Shown here piece by piece: positions 17,738 through 26,372 of a stretch of DNA of 41,096 bases. How positions within the stretch are numbered: the stretch's first letter is position 1; the number at the start of each line of letters is the position of its first letter. The notes beneath the pieces are model-generated. The model saw only the letters and a list, made by a program, of their open reading frames with translations. It made no database searches and was not told where the DNA came from. Origin of the DNA: Spirochaetota bacterium (GTDB lineage: Bacteria > Spirochaetota > Brachyspiria > Brachyspirales > JACRPF01); assembly GCA_038043445.1 (NCBI GenBank), contig JBBTBY010000020.1:1-41096 (forward strand), read 5' to 3'. A program made the translations under genes and the position numbers.

Positions 17738-18301
17738 ATGGGAAAGATCGAAATACTCACTACGATAATGCTGACGGCGGTCCTGAGCGGCGCATTCGTA
17801 TTCGCGGGACCCATGAACAGGATAGAACTTCGCGATGAGAATGTGATATCCTTCGTTCCGTTCCTATATCTCCCGGGTGTGGGCATCGGTTACGAGCGAA
17901 CACTAGATGATAGGTTCACGATCCGAGGTCATATGACATGCCTTTTCGTCAGCGGTACTGCGGACTTCGCCATTGCCGCCGGCATGAATTATTACCCGCA
18001 CATACTCGGCACCGGGAACAACGGATTGTTCATAGGCGTCTCCCCCGTCGGGAATTTTCAATTCGTCGGAACGGCGGGGTATTCACTTGCCGTCATGGCG
18101 ATCGGATTGCTTCCCGAGGCGGGATACCGATATACGTTCGGGAATGACGGCGGGTTCTATTTCGCGGCCCATGTCGGCTATCAAATGTCGTACCTGTTGA
18201 TATATGCCGGTTCGATCGGCGGTACGCCGATGGCAACGGCAGTGAGGTTCGGGTTCAACGGCTCGATCAATTTCGGTGCATCGATCGGGTACGCCTTTTG
18301 A
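17738..18301 (+). CDS. Small barrel-like outer-membrane protein
   Basis: 187 aa with a signal (MGKIEILTTIMLTAVLSGAFVFAG) and then short alternating strands rich in Gly and Tyr: VGIGYERTLDDRFTIRGHMT, MNYYPHILGTG, GYRYTFGNDGGFYFAAHVGY and a final FGASIGYAF ending in Phe. That terminal aromatic and the strand pattern fit a small eight-stranded outer-membrane barrel. The start has GGGAG upstream. It lies 60 bases after the GH43 gene and its stop is 12 bases from the convergent panC stop. No specific family is recognised. Confidence 0.65.
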   Translation: MGKIEILTTIMLTAVLSGAFVFAGPMNRIELRDENVISFVPFLYLPGVGIGYERTLDDRFTIRGHMTCLFVSGTADFAIAAGMNYYPHILGTGNNGLFIGVSPVGNFQFVGTAGYSLAVMAIGLLPEAGYRYTFGNDGGFYFAAHVGYQMSYLLIYAGSIGGTPMATAVRFGFNGSINFGASIGYAF

Positions 18302-18313
18302 GGCCATGCAACC

Positions 18314-19198
18314 CTATGCCAGCCTCATATTATCGATAAGCCTCGTCTTTCCGCAATACACCGCCATGATCATACGCGTGCGATTATCGGCACGGGTATG
18401 CGGCGCAAGCGTTACCGGATCAACGAATTCGATATAGTCGAGCTTCAGGCTTTTCCCTTCGGCAAGAACGGTCTTCATGCTGTCCTTCAGGCGTGCGGGG
18501 TCGCGAACGCCCTCGCGGTATGTTTTCCGTGCCGTGATAAGCGATCGATAGAGGAGCACGGCGTCCTTACGCTCGGTCGGCGAGAGATAGACATTGCGCG
18601 AGCTCATCGCAAGCCCGTCGGGTTCACGCACGATGGGGCAGGCGCGTACGGTCACCGGAATGTTGAGATCTTCCGTCATGCGGGAGATGATGGCCGCCTG
18701 TTGAAAATCCTTTTCCCCGAAATAGGCTTTGTCCGGCGCCACGATGATGAAGAGTTTTGCGACGACGGTCGCGACTCCGCGGAAATGCGTCGGGCGGCTC
18801 ATGCCGCAGAGCATCGAGGAGAGGCTGTCGACGCTTACCGCGGTGGCGAAACCCGACGGGTACATCATGCGTGCGGACGGATAGAACACGGCATGTGCGC
18901 CGATGGTCTCAAGAAGCGCACGGTCGTGCTCAAAGGTCCGCGGATATTTGGAAATGTCCTCGTTCGGTGCGAACTGTGCGGGGTTGACGAAAATGCTCAC
19001 GATGACGATATCGCATTCCTTTCGTGCCGCGCGTACGAGCGACGCATGGCCTTCGTGAAGAGCGCCCATGGTCGGCACGAATCCGATGATACGCCGTTTG
19101 CCGCGCATCCCTTTCACATAGCGGCGCATCGCATCGATGGTATCGAGCACGGCGATATCGCGCGGATGCGGCCGCTTTTTCGAGGGTGATCGTTTCAT
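18314..19198 (-). CDS. panC: Pantothenate synthetase
   Basis: Joins pantoate and beta-alanine with ATP, the last step to pantothenate for CoA; cytoplasmic. 294 aa. The nucleotidyltransferase motif PTMGALHEGH is at 42-51. YFGEKDFQQ (about 160), GLAMSSRNVYLS (the KMSKS-like loop, about 193-204) and FVNPAQFAPNEDISKYPRT bind the substrates. About ten extra basic residues precede the usual start. Its ATG overlaps the stop of the sensor gene upstream by 4 bases, so translation is coupled. coaBC, a later step in the same route, lies about 5 kb away. Confidence 0.96.
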   Translation of the reverse strand: MKRSPSKKRPHPRDIAVLDTIDAMRRYVKGMRGKRRIIGFVPTMGALHEGHASLVRAARKECDIVIVSIFVNPAQFAPNEDISKYPRTFEHDRALLETIGAHAVFYPSARMMYPSGFATAVSVDSLSSMLCGMSRPTHFRGVATVVAKLFIIVAPDKAYFGEKDFQQAAIISRMTEDLNIPVTVRACPIVREPDGLAMSSRNVYLSPTERKDAVLLYRSLITARKTYREGVRDPARLKDSMKTVLAEGKSLKLDYIEFVDPVTLAPHTRADNRTRMIMAVYCGKTRLIDNMRLA

Positions 19199-21444
19199 GC
19201 GTCGCCTTTCCTGCGGTCAGAAAGCCTGCGAATGAGCGTGACCTGATTGCCGGATTCATTATAGCGTATCTCCGAGAACACATCGTTCGCCATGCGTATG
19301 CCGCGCCCGTGCGAGAGGCCCGCTTCGTTCTCCTTTTCTGCGCTCACCGCAAGGCGCTTCTTCCAGTCGAAGCCGACCCCCTCGTCGCGTATGACGAAGG
19401 TTATCGCCATGGGGTTGACGTCATAGCGCACCGTGACCCGCCGTGCGCTGTAGCGTTCATCGTCCTTGCGTTCGCATATGAACTCGACGTAGCGGTCGTT
19501 CATCTGCGCCTCGGTCTTCTCATCGAAGGTTATGTTGAGGTTCCCGTGTTCCATTGCGTTGATCATCATCTCCCGGAGTGCCAAGCGTATGAGCGATATC
19601 GTGTTGAAATCGACGTAGCGGCGGAGGTTCTTCGTAAGGCGGCGCGTTACATCCTCCACGAGCGCAAGGTGGTTCTCGATGCGGTAAATGCCCGCCTCCT
19701 CGGCGAGATATTTCCCGAGCGTATCCTCGCCCACCGGCACGGCGCGCACGAGTATCTCGGGCGTTCCCTCGATGGTCACATGCTCGAAGCGAACCTGCAT
19801 CTCACGCGGTTCATTGAACGCAGCGGTCGCGAATTCGAGATCGAGCGTGAGCGCTTCCTTCACGGCGGCGAATTCCCTGAGGCGTTCGTTGATGACCGCC
19901 TGCGAGAGCGTGTCGTCCCCGGCACGCATGTAGATGAGCGAGGTGAACGGCATGCCGATGACATTCTCAGGGCGGTGTTTGAGATGTGTCGCGACGGCGG
20001 CGTTCGCCGAGCGTATCGTGAGGGTCTCGTCGAGCATGAGGATGATGTCCGAGGAGCCTTCGAAGAGACGCCGATAGCGCACTTCCGAAATGGACGCATT
20101 GCGGCTTGCCTTTGCAAGCTCGGTGACCTTCCCCGCGAGATCGACGTTGAGCGCCTCGTTCATCGTCGCGAGCGAGATGAAGCGGTTGGTGATGACGAAC
20201 GTGGTCCCGGTGACGAAGAGGAGGAACCCGTAGGTGGTGAGCACCAGGTTGTAGGCGAGCGCCATGGAATCCACGATATCGAAGATGGCGCATCCGACGA
20301 CCACCAATGCGCCGATGATAAGATTCCCCGGCACGGTCCTGATAAGCGCATGGATGGACCGACGGATGAGAGGCGGCCGCGGCTGAACATCGGCGAACGC
20401 ACCGCGCACTTCTTTCCGGAATGCATTGCCGATGCGGAAAAAGATGAAGAAGAGCATTGCCGGTATCGCGGAGATCTGCCAGATGCGCAGAAGGTCGATC
20501 CGGAAGGCGCCGCTCGGCGCGACGAACGAGACGGCGGCGATGAGCGAGACAATGACAGAGTACACGATGGTCGCAACGGTGATCTTCCTGAGAAAGAGCG
20601 TATCGAAGAACATCGCAATGAGCGGGAGGAGCAGATACAGGCTTGTGAGCTCGACGGAGAGCATGAGATCGGAATGTATCGGGAGCTCATACATGAACGG
20701 GGTGCGGCTGAAGAGATAGATGAACAATGACATCGAGAAAAGGCCGTAAAAGAGATTGTAGCGTTCGGACATGCGGCGAAAAAAGATGAACAGATGAAAG
20801 AGCCCGACGAAGGCGTAGAGCACGATGAGCGAGAGGGCGAAGGGATTACGCACTTCCTTGATGAGCCTCGAGTAGTAGTCGATGCGCGGGTGCGGCACGA
20901 TGCTCGTATCGATGTATGACGGCTCTCCGATGAGGACGAAGGTGAGCATGTTCTCCCCGCGCTTGAGCACTCCGAACGGTATGGACGCGATGAGATTGCG
21001 GTACATGAGCGGAAAGACGACCTGGCCGAGCGCGTTCGTCCCGAGGTAATGATGGATACGATGAGCGTTCACGTACACTTCGTAATTGAGGCCGAGCTGC
21101 GGTACGAAAAGTGCGCGCGGTTTTTCCGAGGAGAGGAATGCATCGTCGGCAACGAACGGCATGGCCGCCGTATAGATCTTATCCGGGCTGCGCTTGAGCG
21201 AGAGGAATGCATGTGCTGCGTCAGGATCGTTCAATACGACCCCGGGGATGAGCATGCCGGGGCGCTTCTCGGCGTGTATGCGCATGCCGTTGGATAATAT
21301 GCGTGTATCGGTGAGCCAGCGCGCATCGAAGCCGTTCGTCACGAACACCGGGACTTTTGTGAGATCGAGGCCGCGGGCGTATGCGGACGCGGCGAGCGTG
21401 ACCATGGCCGCGGTCAGATATATCGCGCGTGCGAAATGCTGCAT
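19195..21444 (-). CDS. 7TMR-DISM sensor with PAS and RsbW-like ATPase domain
   Basis: 749 aa from ATG 21444, where a signal (MQHFARAIYLTAAMVTLAAS) begins; 21 further codons are open upstream. An N-terminal extracytoplasmic 7TMR-DISM-type beta domain (about 35-180, with RALFVPQLGLNYEVYVNAH) is followed by seven membrane segments (about 190-400), a PAS domain (about 440-550) and a GHKL ATPase domain (about 600-735): N box REMMINAMEHGN, G1 DEGVGFDW, G2 HGRGI. No phospho-His box is seen, and the ATPase is closer to RsbW/SpoIIAB anti-sigma kinases than to classical histidine kinases. It probably senses a ligand and phosphorylates or binds an anti-sigma antagonist, none of which is nearby. Coupled to panC. 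Confidence 0.85.
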   Translation of the reverse strand: MQHFARAIYLTAAMVTLAASAYARGLDLTKVPVFVTNGFDARWLTDTRILSNGMRIHAEKRPGMLIPGVVLNDPDAAHAFLSLKRSPDKIYTAAMPFVADDAFLSSEKPRALFVPQLGLNYEVYVNAHRIHHYLGTNALGQVVFPLMYRNLIASIPFGVLKRGENMLTFVLIGEPSYIDTSIVPHPRIDYYSRLIKEVRNPFALSLIVLYAFVGLFHLFIFFRRMSERYNLFYGLFSMSLFIYLFSRTPFMYELPIHSDLMLSVELTSLYLLLPLIAMFFDTLFLRKITVATIVYSVIVSLIAAVSFVAPSGAFRIDLLRIWQISAIPAMLFFIFFRIGNAFRKEVRGAFADVQPRPPLIRRSIHALIRTVPGNLIIGALVVVGCAIFDIVDSMALAYNLVLTTYGFLLFVTGTTFVITNRFISLATMNEALNVDLAGKVTELAKASRNASISEVRYRRLFEGSSDIILMLDETLTIRSANAAVATHLKHRPENVIGMPFTSLIYMRAGDDTLSQAVINERLREFAAVKEALTLDLEFATAAFNEPREMQVRFEHVTIEGTPEILVRAVPVGEDTLGKYLAEEAGIYRIENHLALVEDVTRRLTKNLRRYVDFNTISLIRLALREMMINAMEHGNLNITFDEKTEAQMNDRYVEFICERKDDERYSARRVTVRYDVNPMAITFVIRDEGVGFDWKKRLAVSAEKENEAGLSHGRGIRMANDVFSEIRYNESGNQVTLIRRLSDRRKGDA

Positions 21445-21485
21445 GACGTCCGCCGTTCCCCGATAGGATCGAGCAAAGATACGCC

Positions 21486-21514
21486 ATTGTAGACTTTCCC
21501 CCGGCACCTGTCAA
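21486..21514 (-). promoter_or_regulatory. Promoter of the 7TMR sensor-panC unit
   Basis: Minus strand TTGACA (21514-21509), 17 bases, TACAAT (21491-21486). The leader to ATG 21444 is about 35 bases. Confidence 0.6.
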
Positions 21515-21536
21515 CAACGGCACCGTGCGCGGCTCA

Positions 21537-21565
21537 TTGACATTTTTGACAAGCGATGGTAGTAT
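21537..21565 (+). promoter_or_regulatory. Promoter of tRNA-Asn / fabH
   Basis: TTGACA (21537-21542), 17 bases, TAGTAT (21560-21565). The tRNA begins 14 bases after the -10. It is divergent from the sensor promoter. Confidence 0.6.
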
Positions 21566-21579
21566 CGGCGCACATTTTT

Positions 21580-21652
21580 TCCGGGATAGCTCAGTCGGTA
21601 GAGCAGGTGACTGTTAATCACCGGGTCGCTGGTTCGAGTCCAGTTCCCGGAG
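21580..21652 (+). tRNA. tRNA-Asn (GTT)
   Basis: A 73-base cloverleaf. The acceptor stem TCCGGGA (21580-21586) pairs with TCCCGGA (21645-21651). The anticodon stem GGTGA/TCACC flanks loop CTGTTAA with anticodon GTT at 21613-21615. The T arm is CTGG-TTCGAGT-CCAG. Discriminator is G; CCA is not encoded. fabH starts 69 bases later. Confidence 0.96.
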
Positions 21653-21721
21653 CATGAGCCCTCTGTACGGGCAGTATCGCGTGAACAGACGCGGTACGAA
21701 ATCGATCGCAAGGCAATCGCA

Positions 21722-22708
21722 TTGGAACGTTACACCGCATCCATCCGTGCTGTGGCGAGTTATGTCCCCAAGCGCACGATGACCAACCGTGACCTTGAAA
21801 AAACGCTCGATACATCGCATGAGTGGATCTATGAGCGTACGGGTATCGCCGCACGGCATATCGCCGCGGAGGACGAACCCGCCTCAGCACTCGGCGTACG
21901 GGCGGTGCGGGACCTCATGGCAAAACACCCGATAGCCCCCGAGGATATCGATCTCATCATCGTGCCGACATCGACGCCGGATATGGTGTTCCCGGCCACC
22001 GCGTGCATCGTTCAGGCGGCCATCGGCGCCCGCAATGCCGCGACCTTCGATCTTTCTGCCGCCTGCACCGGGTATATCTATGCGCTCAATACCGCTGCGA
22101 CGTTCATCGAATCGGGTTTCTATCGGAACGTGCTCGTCGTTGCGACGGAAAAATACTCGAGCATACTCGACTGGACCGATCGTACGACGGCGGTGCTGTT
22201 CGGCGACGGGGCTTCCGCCACGCTCCTTACGCGTTCGTCGGACGCAAGCGGCATACTGGCCATGGACAGCGGCACCGACGGCGGCAAGTGCGAACAACTG
22301 TACATACCCGCCGGCGGATCACGCAGCCCCGTGACGAAAGAGACCGTTGAAAAGAAATTATCCACAGTGCACATGAAGGGCACGGAAGTGTTCAAGAACG
22401 CCGTGCCCCGCTTTCGTCAGACGATCGAACGTGTCCTCGCAGCGGCGAAATGTTCCATCGATGACATAGCGCTCATCATTCCGCATCAGGCGAACGTGCG
22501 CATCATCAATGCGGTCGCCAAGGACATGAAGGTGCCGCAGGAGAAATTCTTCTCGAATATCGAGCATTATGCGAACACATCGTCGGCGTCCATCGGCATT
22601 GCCATCGTGGATGCGCTCGCGCAGGGGAAGATAAAGAAGAATGACCTCGTGCTGCTCACCGCATTCGGTGCCGGTTATTCCTGGGGCTCAACACTCGTCC
22701 GCTGGTAG
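21722..22708 (+). CDS. fabH: Beta-ketoacyl-ACP synthase III
   Basis: Starts fatty-acid synthesis by condensing acetyl-CoA with malonyl-ACP; cytoplasmic. 328 aa from a TTG start with AAGG 8 bases upstream. The catalytic set is complete: Cys115 in SAACTGYIYAL, His255 in IIPHQANVR and Asn285 in HYANTSSAS; GDGASATLL and the ending FGAGYSWGSTLVRW are family features. It is probably co-transcribed with tRNA-Asn from the promoter at 21537. No other fab gene is adjacent. Confidence 0.96.
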   Translation: MERYTASIRAVASYVPKRTMTNRDLEKTLDTSHEWIYERTGIAARHIAAEDEPASALGVRAVRDLMAKHPIAPEDIDLIIVPTSTPDMVFPATACIVQAAIGARNAATFDLSAACTGYIYALNTAATFIESGFYRNVLVVATEKYSSILDWTDRTTAVLFGDGASATLLTRSSDASGILAMDSGTDGGKCEQLYIPAGGSRSPVTKETVEKKLSTVHMKGTEVFKNAVPRFRQTIERVLAAAKCSIDDIALIIPHQANVRIINAVAKDMKVPQEKFFSNIEHYANTSSASIGIAIVDALAQGKIKKNDLVLLTAFGAGYSWGSTLVRW

Positions 22709-22740
22709 CCTTCGGCATACCGACGAGCCTTCGGCATACC
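22707..22740. repeat. Short tandem repeat at the fabH 3' end
   Basis: A 15-base unit AGCCTTCGGCATACC occurs at 22707-22721 and 22726-22740, the first overlapping the fabH stop. It fills the gap between convergent fabH and rfbA. It is not a perfect hairpin. Confidence 0.6.
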
Positions 22741-22755
22741 AATGCGGTTTCCAGA

Positions 22756-23634
22756 TTACGTCGGCATATCGGTCTCGGCCACTTGCTTGAGATATTCGCC
22801 ATATTGGTTCTTCGCATAGAGCCGTGCGCGCTCAAGCAGTTTCTCTTTCGTGATGAATTTCATCCGATATGCTATCTCTTCGATGCAGGCTATCTTCAGA
22901 CCCTGGCGATGTTCTATCGTCTCGACGAAATTCCCCGCTTCAAGAAGACTTTCATGCGTACCCGTATCGAGCCACGCCATGCCGCGTCCGAGAACCTCGA
23001 CAGAAAGCGCGCCCTTCTTGAGATAGACCTTGTTCACATCGGTTATCTCAAGCTCTCCGCGCGGCGACGGTGCAAGGTGCTTCGCTATCGAAACGACTTC
23101 GCGGTCGTAGAAATATAATCCGGTGACCGCATAGTTCGACCGCGGCTGTTTGGGTTTCTCTTCGATCGAAAGGACTTTCCCGCGCGCATCGAATTCTGCC
23201 ACGCCGTAACGTTCCGGATCACGCACATAATAGCCGAACACGGTGGCGCCGTTCGTGATGGCGCCCGCTTTCGTCAGTATCTCGGACAGGCCGTATCCGT
23301 AGAAGATATTATCGCCCAATATGAGCGCACAGGTGTCGCCGCCGATGAAACGCTCCCCGATAATGAACGCCTGTGCAATGCCGTCGGGCTTGGGCTGTTC
23401 CGCGTAGGAAATGGAAAGGCCGATGTCCGTGCCGTCGCCGAAGAGGTCCTTGTAGAGCGGCAGATCGCGCGGCGTGGAAATAATGAGTATCTCGCGAATG
23501 CCCGCGAGCATGAGCACCGAGAGCGGATAGTATATCATCGGTTTGTCGAATACCGGCAGTATCTGCTTTGAAATGGAAACGGTGAGCGGATAGAGCCGCG
23601 TGCCGCTGCCGCCGGCGAGAATGATGCCTTTCAT
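22756..23634 (-). CDS. rfbA: Glucose-1-phosphate thymidylyltransferase
   Basis: Makes dTDP-glucose from glucose-1-phosphate and dTTP, the first step to dTDP-rhamnose and other deoxysugars of surface glycans. 292 aa, the normal length. The nucleotide-binding start is [17 protein letters not shown], followed by [28 protein letters not shown] holds the metal Asp, with [20 protein letters not shown] and [13 protein letters not shown] further on. GGAGG lies before the ATG. rfbB, C and D are not in the window, so this gene is detached from the usual cluster. Confidence 0.96.
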   Translation of the reverse strand: MKGIILAGGSGTRLYPLTVSISKQILPVFDKPMIYYPLSVLMLAGIREILIISTPRDLPLYKDLFGDGTDIGLSISYAEQPKPDGIAQAFIIGERFIGGDTCALILGDNIFYGYGLSEILTKAGAITNGATVFGYYVRDPERYGVAEFDARGKVLSIEEKPKQPRSNYAVTGLYFYDREVVSIAKHLAPSPRGELEITDVNKVYLKKGALSVEVLGRGMAWLDTGTHESLLEAGNFVETIEHRQGLKIACIEEIAYRMKFITKEKLLERARLYAKNQYGEYLKQVAETDMPT

Positions 23635-23663
23635 GATGCCTCCGCGCTGTGGATAGTTACGTG

Positions 23664-23691
23664 ATTGTATCTATCCGTCGGGAAAATGCAA
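23664..23691 (-). promoter_or_regulatory. Promoter of rfbA
   Basis: Minus strand TTGCAT (23691-23686), 16 bases, TACAAT (23669-23664). The leader is about 23 bases and includes the GGAGG site. Confidence 0.55.
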
Positions 23692-23750
23692 ATGAACGGC
23701 CGTCATTGGAACGAAATGAATGATACGAAGGGCAATGTTTCCGCAGGGGG

Positions 23751-23801
23751 GCAGGCCGGGTCACGTGGTCCCCGAGCCTGTCGAGGGGTGACCCGGCCTG
23801 C
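23751..23801. repeat. 51-base palindromic element between rfbA and coaBC
   Basis: Perfect 14-bp arms GCAGGCCGGGTCAC (23751-23764) and GTGACCCGGCCTGC (23788-23801) enclose CCCCGAGCCTGTCGAGG. The core GAGCCTGTCGA resembles a palindromic repeat I recall as common in many unrelated bacterial genomes. It lies between the two divergent promoters and is followed by no T-run. Confidence 0.7.
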
Positions 23802-23866
23802 ATTTCATATGGATAGTATTTTGTAATGTATGCCTGATTGTGATAATGCATCGAACCGGAGATCGA

Positions 23867-23894
23867 TTGCATTATCATCGCCAATGGATATAAT
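23867..23894 (+). promoter_or_regulatory. Promoter of coaBC, predicted leaderless
   Basis: TTGCAT (23867-23872), 16 bases, TATAAT (23889-23894). Only six bases separate the -10 from the ATG at 23901, so transcription would start at or next to the A of the start codon. Confidence 0.6.
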
Positions 23895-23900
23895 CTTTCC

Positions 23901-25052
23901 ATGCGCATCATCCTCGGCATCACGAGCTCCATATCCGCGTATAAAACGCCCGATCTTGTAAGGCGTTTCTGCAAACGCGGCACCGAAACGTTCTGCGTCG
24001 TTACGAAGAACGCGCGCCATCTCGTCGGCATAAAAGCGCTCGAAACGGTGAGCGGCAACCGCGTTATCGTCGATCTCAATGAGGCGAAAGACCCCCTTAC
24101 GCACATCAATCTATCCCGCGATGCGGACGCATTCCTTATCGCGCCCGCCACTGCGAACATGATAGCAAAGCTCGCCGCCGGCATCGCCGACGATGCGGTG
24201 AGCACCATGGCGCTTGCGTTCACCGGCGCACGGTTTTTCGCCCCTGCAATGAACAGCGAGATGTGGAAGAACGCGGCCACTGTGCGCAATGTCGCATCGC
24301 TCCTTCGGGACGGCTGGCGCATGATACCACCGGAAGAGGGCGATCTTGCCTGCGGTGTCACCGATGTGGGCAGGCTTGCGGACCTCAATACCATCGTCGA
24401 TACCGTTCTCGGCAGCGTGAGCGATCTTGCCGGCAAGCACTTCATCGTTACCGCCGGCAGCACGCGCGAATGGATAGACGATATACGCTTCATCGCCAAC
24501 CGCTCGAGCGGTAAAATGGGCAGGGCGATACATGACGAGATTCGGAAACGCGGCGGTGTCGTCGTGTATATCGAAGCGCAGGTGAGCGCGCGCGTACACG
24601 GGCCGCATGTCATCGGTGTCGACACCACGAAGGAATTACAGGACGCGGTGTTGCGCTCGCTCCCGAACGCCGACTGCCTTATCATGGCGGCGGCCCCGCT
24701 CGATTTCCGCCCGAAGACGCGTGCGGAAGGCAAGCTCAAAAAAGGCGGCATGAACGCGATAGAGCTTATCGAGAACGACGATATACTGAAACGCGTGCGC
24801 GAAGCCGATGCGAAGATAGCCGTTGTCGCATTCGCCGCCGAATCGTCCGATCTTGCCGAGAATGCGAAGGCGAAGCTTTCCGCGAAGGGCGCCAACATCA
24901 TCATCGCGAACACCGTCAGCGACGGTTTCGGCACCGATGACGACCGCATCACCGTCATACGTACGGACGGTACGAGCACCGAACATAAGAAGATGAGCAA
25001 ACGGGACTGCGCTAAAGAGATCGTGAACGAAGCACGCGCGCTTATCGGCTGA
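23901..25052 (+). CDS. coaBC: Bifunctional phosphopantothenoylcysteine decarboxylase/phosphopantothenate--cysteine ligase
   Basis: Joins cysteine to phosphopantothenate and decarboxylates the product, two steps of CoA synthesis. 383 aa. The N-terminal CoaC flavoprotein (about 1-175) has GITSSISAYK, catalytic His68 in THINLS, the substrate motif PAMNSEMW (116-123) and Cys151 in LACGVTDVGRL. The C-terminal CoaB (about 180-383) has TAGSTREWIDDIRFI, NRSSGKMG, AAAPLDFRP and the KLKK lysines. There is no ribosome site, and the -10 lies six bases before the ATG. The stop overlaps the next start (TGATG). Confidence 0.95.
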   Translation: MRIILGITSSISAYKTPDLVRRFCKRGTETFCVVTKNARHLVGIKALETVSGNRVIVDLNEAKDPLTHINLSRDADAFLIAPATANMIAKLAAGIADDAVSTMALAFTGARFFAPAMNSEMWKNAATVRNVASLLRDGWRMIPPEEGDLACGVTDVGRLADLNTIVDTVLGSVSDLAGKHFIVTAGSTREWIDDIRFIANRSSGKMGRAIHDEIRKRGGVVVYIEAQVSARVHGPHVIGVDTTKELQDAVLRSLPNADCLIMAAAPLDFRPKTRAEGKLKKGGMNAIELIENDDILKRVREADAKIAVVAFAAESSDLAENAKAKLSAKGANIIIANTVSDGFGTDDDRITVIRTDGTSTEHKKMSKRDCAKEIVNEARALIG

Positions 25053-25381
25053 TGGACATCATCGCTGCGTGCGTCATCGCTGCTTCCATCATCATCCTTG
25101 CTGCGGTGCGCATCCTCGACGCGCTCATGCGACGACGTGCAGCGGATAGATTCCATGCACGGCAATTCGCCGCTGAGCGCATCTATACCGTCGATGAGGT
25201 CGCAGCGGCGTTCCATCTTGAGCGGCATCAGTTCCTGTCGCTTATCAAGGTGCTCGAGGACTTCGATCATTTCCGTTTTTTCAACAAGCGCGGCGTTGTG
25301 TTCGCCAAGGATTACTATTCGCCGTTCGAGCTGAAAGCGCTGGTGCGTCTTGTGTCGCGGAAGAACAGATTACCGGTGTAA
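25052..25381 (+). CDS. Small membrane-anchored protein of unknown function
   Basis: 109 aa. One N-terminal helix (MDIIAACVIAASIIILAAVRIL) is followed by a basic, soluble part with a possible winged-helix-like region (YTVDEVAAAFHLERHQFLSLIKVLEDFD, about 44-73) and FFNKRGVVFAKDYYSPFELKALV. The start overlaps the coaBC stop by one base, so the pair is coupled. Its 3' end overlaps the end of the convergent DUF58 gene by 12 bases. I do not recognise the family. Confidence 0.65.
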   Translation: MDIIAACVIAASIIILAAVRILDALMRRRAADRFHARQFAAERIYTVDEVAAAFHLERHQFLSLIKVLEDFDHFRFFNKRGVVFAKDYYSPFELKALVRLVSRKNRLPV

Positions 25382-26248
25382 CGATCCGCGCCGCCTGAAA
25401 AATCGCGCAAGAAGCGGCGCATAATCAGTGCCGGTAGAAAGCGTCACCGTATCCACCGCATGCCGGCGGAAGAACAGTGTGCGCGCCTCGCTGCGCTCTG
25501 TGCACGCGCGCTCGTAGCGTTCCCGGGCACGGCGATCGAAGGTGTCTATCCGTGCGATCTTCCCGGTCTCAGCGTCCGCACATTCCAATATGCCCACGGC
25601 GGGGAGGGAGCACTCCCGAGGGTCGGACAGCCGTACCGCGACAAGGTCATGCGTGCGATTGGTCATATCGATCTCACGCTCCGGCAACGGCGCATGAAAA
25701 TCGGAAAGAAGGAATATGACAGCGCGCTTCTTCTGTATGCGGCTTATGTATGAGAGTGCTTTTGCAAGGTCCGTCCCGCGTCCGCGCGGCGTGTGGTAGA
25801 CGGCGGTGCGCAGTATCGCAAGGACGTGATTGCGCCCCTTTTTCGGCGGCAGGTATTCCTCGACCTCGTCGGAGAAGAGGGCAAGCCCGACCTTGTCATT
25901 GTTCTTCATCGCCGAGAAGGCGAGCACGGCGCCCACTTCCGCGGCAAGATGCGAGGTGAGCTTGTTCGTGCTCCCGAACACCGTCGAGGGCGATACATCG
26001 ACGAGGAGCATGACGGTGAGTTCGCGTTCCTCGCGGAATCGCTTCACATGCGGGACGGCGTACCGCGCGGTGACGTTCCAGTCCATATCGCGCACGTCGT
26101 CGCCCGGTATGTACTGGCGAACCTCGTCGAATTCCATGCCGCGGCCCTTGAACGCGCTGTGGTACTGGCCCGAGAAATATTCGTTGACGATGCGCGACGT
26201 CGTTATCTCGATGCGGCGTATGTTCTTCAATATTTCGCTGTGCGTCAT
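25370..26248 (-). CDS. DUF58 protein with VWA-like domain
   Basis: 292 aa from ATG 26248; an earlier in-frame ATG at 26326 lies upstream of the promoter and is rejected. The DUF58 signature GRGMEFDEVRQYIPGDD, then DMDWNVTAR (36-62), is followed by a von Willebrand A-like fold with the metal motif DVSPS (84-88) and LLSDFHAP. Such proteins usually sit beside a MoxR-type AAA ATPase and take part in assembly or envelope stress, but no MoxR is in the window. The promoter lies about 10 bases before the ATG, so the transcript is nearly leaderless. Divergent from citrate synthase. Confidence 0.88.
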   Translation of the reverse strand: MTHSEILKNIRRIEITTSRIVNEYFSGQYHSAFKGRGMEFDEVRQYIPGDDVRDMDWNVTARYAVPHVKRFREERELTVMLLVDVSPSTVFGSTNKLTSHLAAEVGAVLAFSAMKNNDKVGLALFSDEVEEYLPPKKGRNHVLAILRTAVYHTPRGRGTDLAKALSYISRIQKKRAVIFLLSDFHAPLPEREIDMTNRTHDLVAVRLSDPRECSLPAVGILECADAETGKIARIDTFDRRARERYERACTERSEARTLFFRRHAVDTVTLSTGTDYAPLLARFFRRRGSLHR

Positions 26249-26258
26249 GACGAGGGGA

Positions 26259-26286
26259 AGTATACAGCGGGCAATGACGTTTGCAA
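26259..26286 (-). promoter_or_regulatory. Promoter of the DUF58 gene, predicted leaderless
   Basis: Minus strand TTGCAA (26286-26281), 16 bases, TATACT (26264-26259). Ten bases separate the -10 from the ATG at 26248, leaving a leader of about 0-4 bases and no ribosome site. Confidence 0.55.
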
Positions 26287-26307
26287 TATCACGCCGCGGG
26301 CGGTTTA

Positions 26308-26336
26308 TTGACAAATCGACATCCATCGGGTACTAT
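26308..26336 (+). promoter_or_regulatory. Promoter of citrate synthase
   Basis: TTGACA (26308-26313), 17 bases, TACTAT (26331-26336). The leader is about 30 bases with a GGAG site. Confidence 0.6.
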
Positions 26337-26372
26337 GCCTCGACCGTGACAATAATATGCGTGGAGTCGTCC

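Noticed and set aside
23657-25270. 537-codon minus-strand frame opposite coaBC
   Set aside because: Composition (Ser, Arg, Ala) and absence of motifs mark it as a shadow of coaBC, which is fully recognisable.
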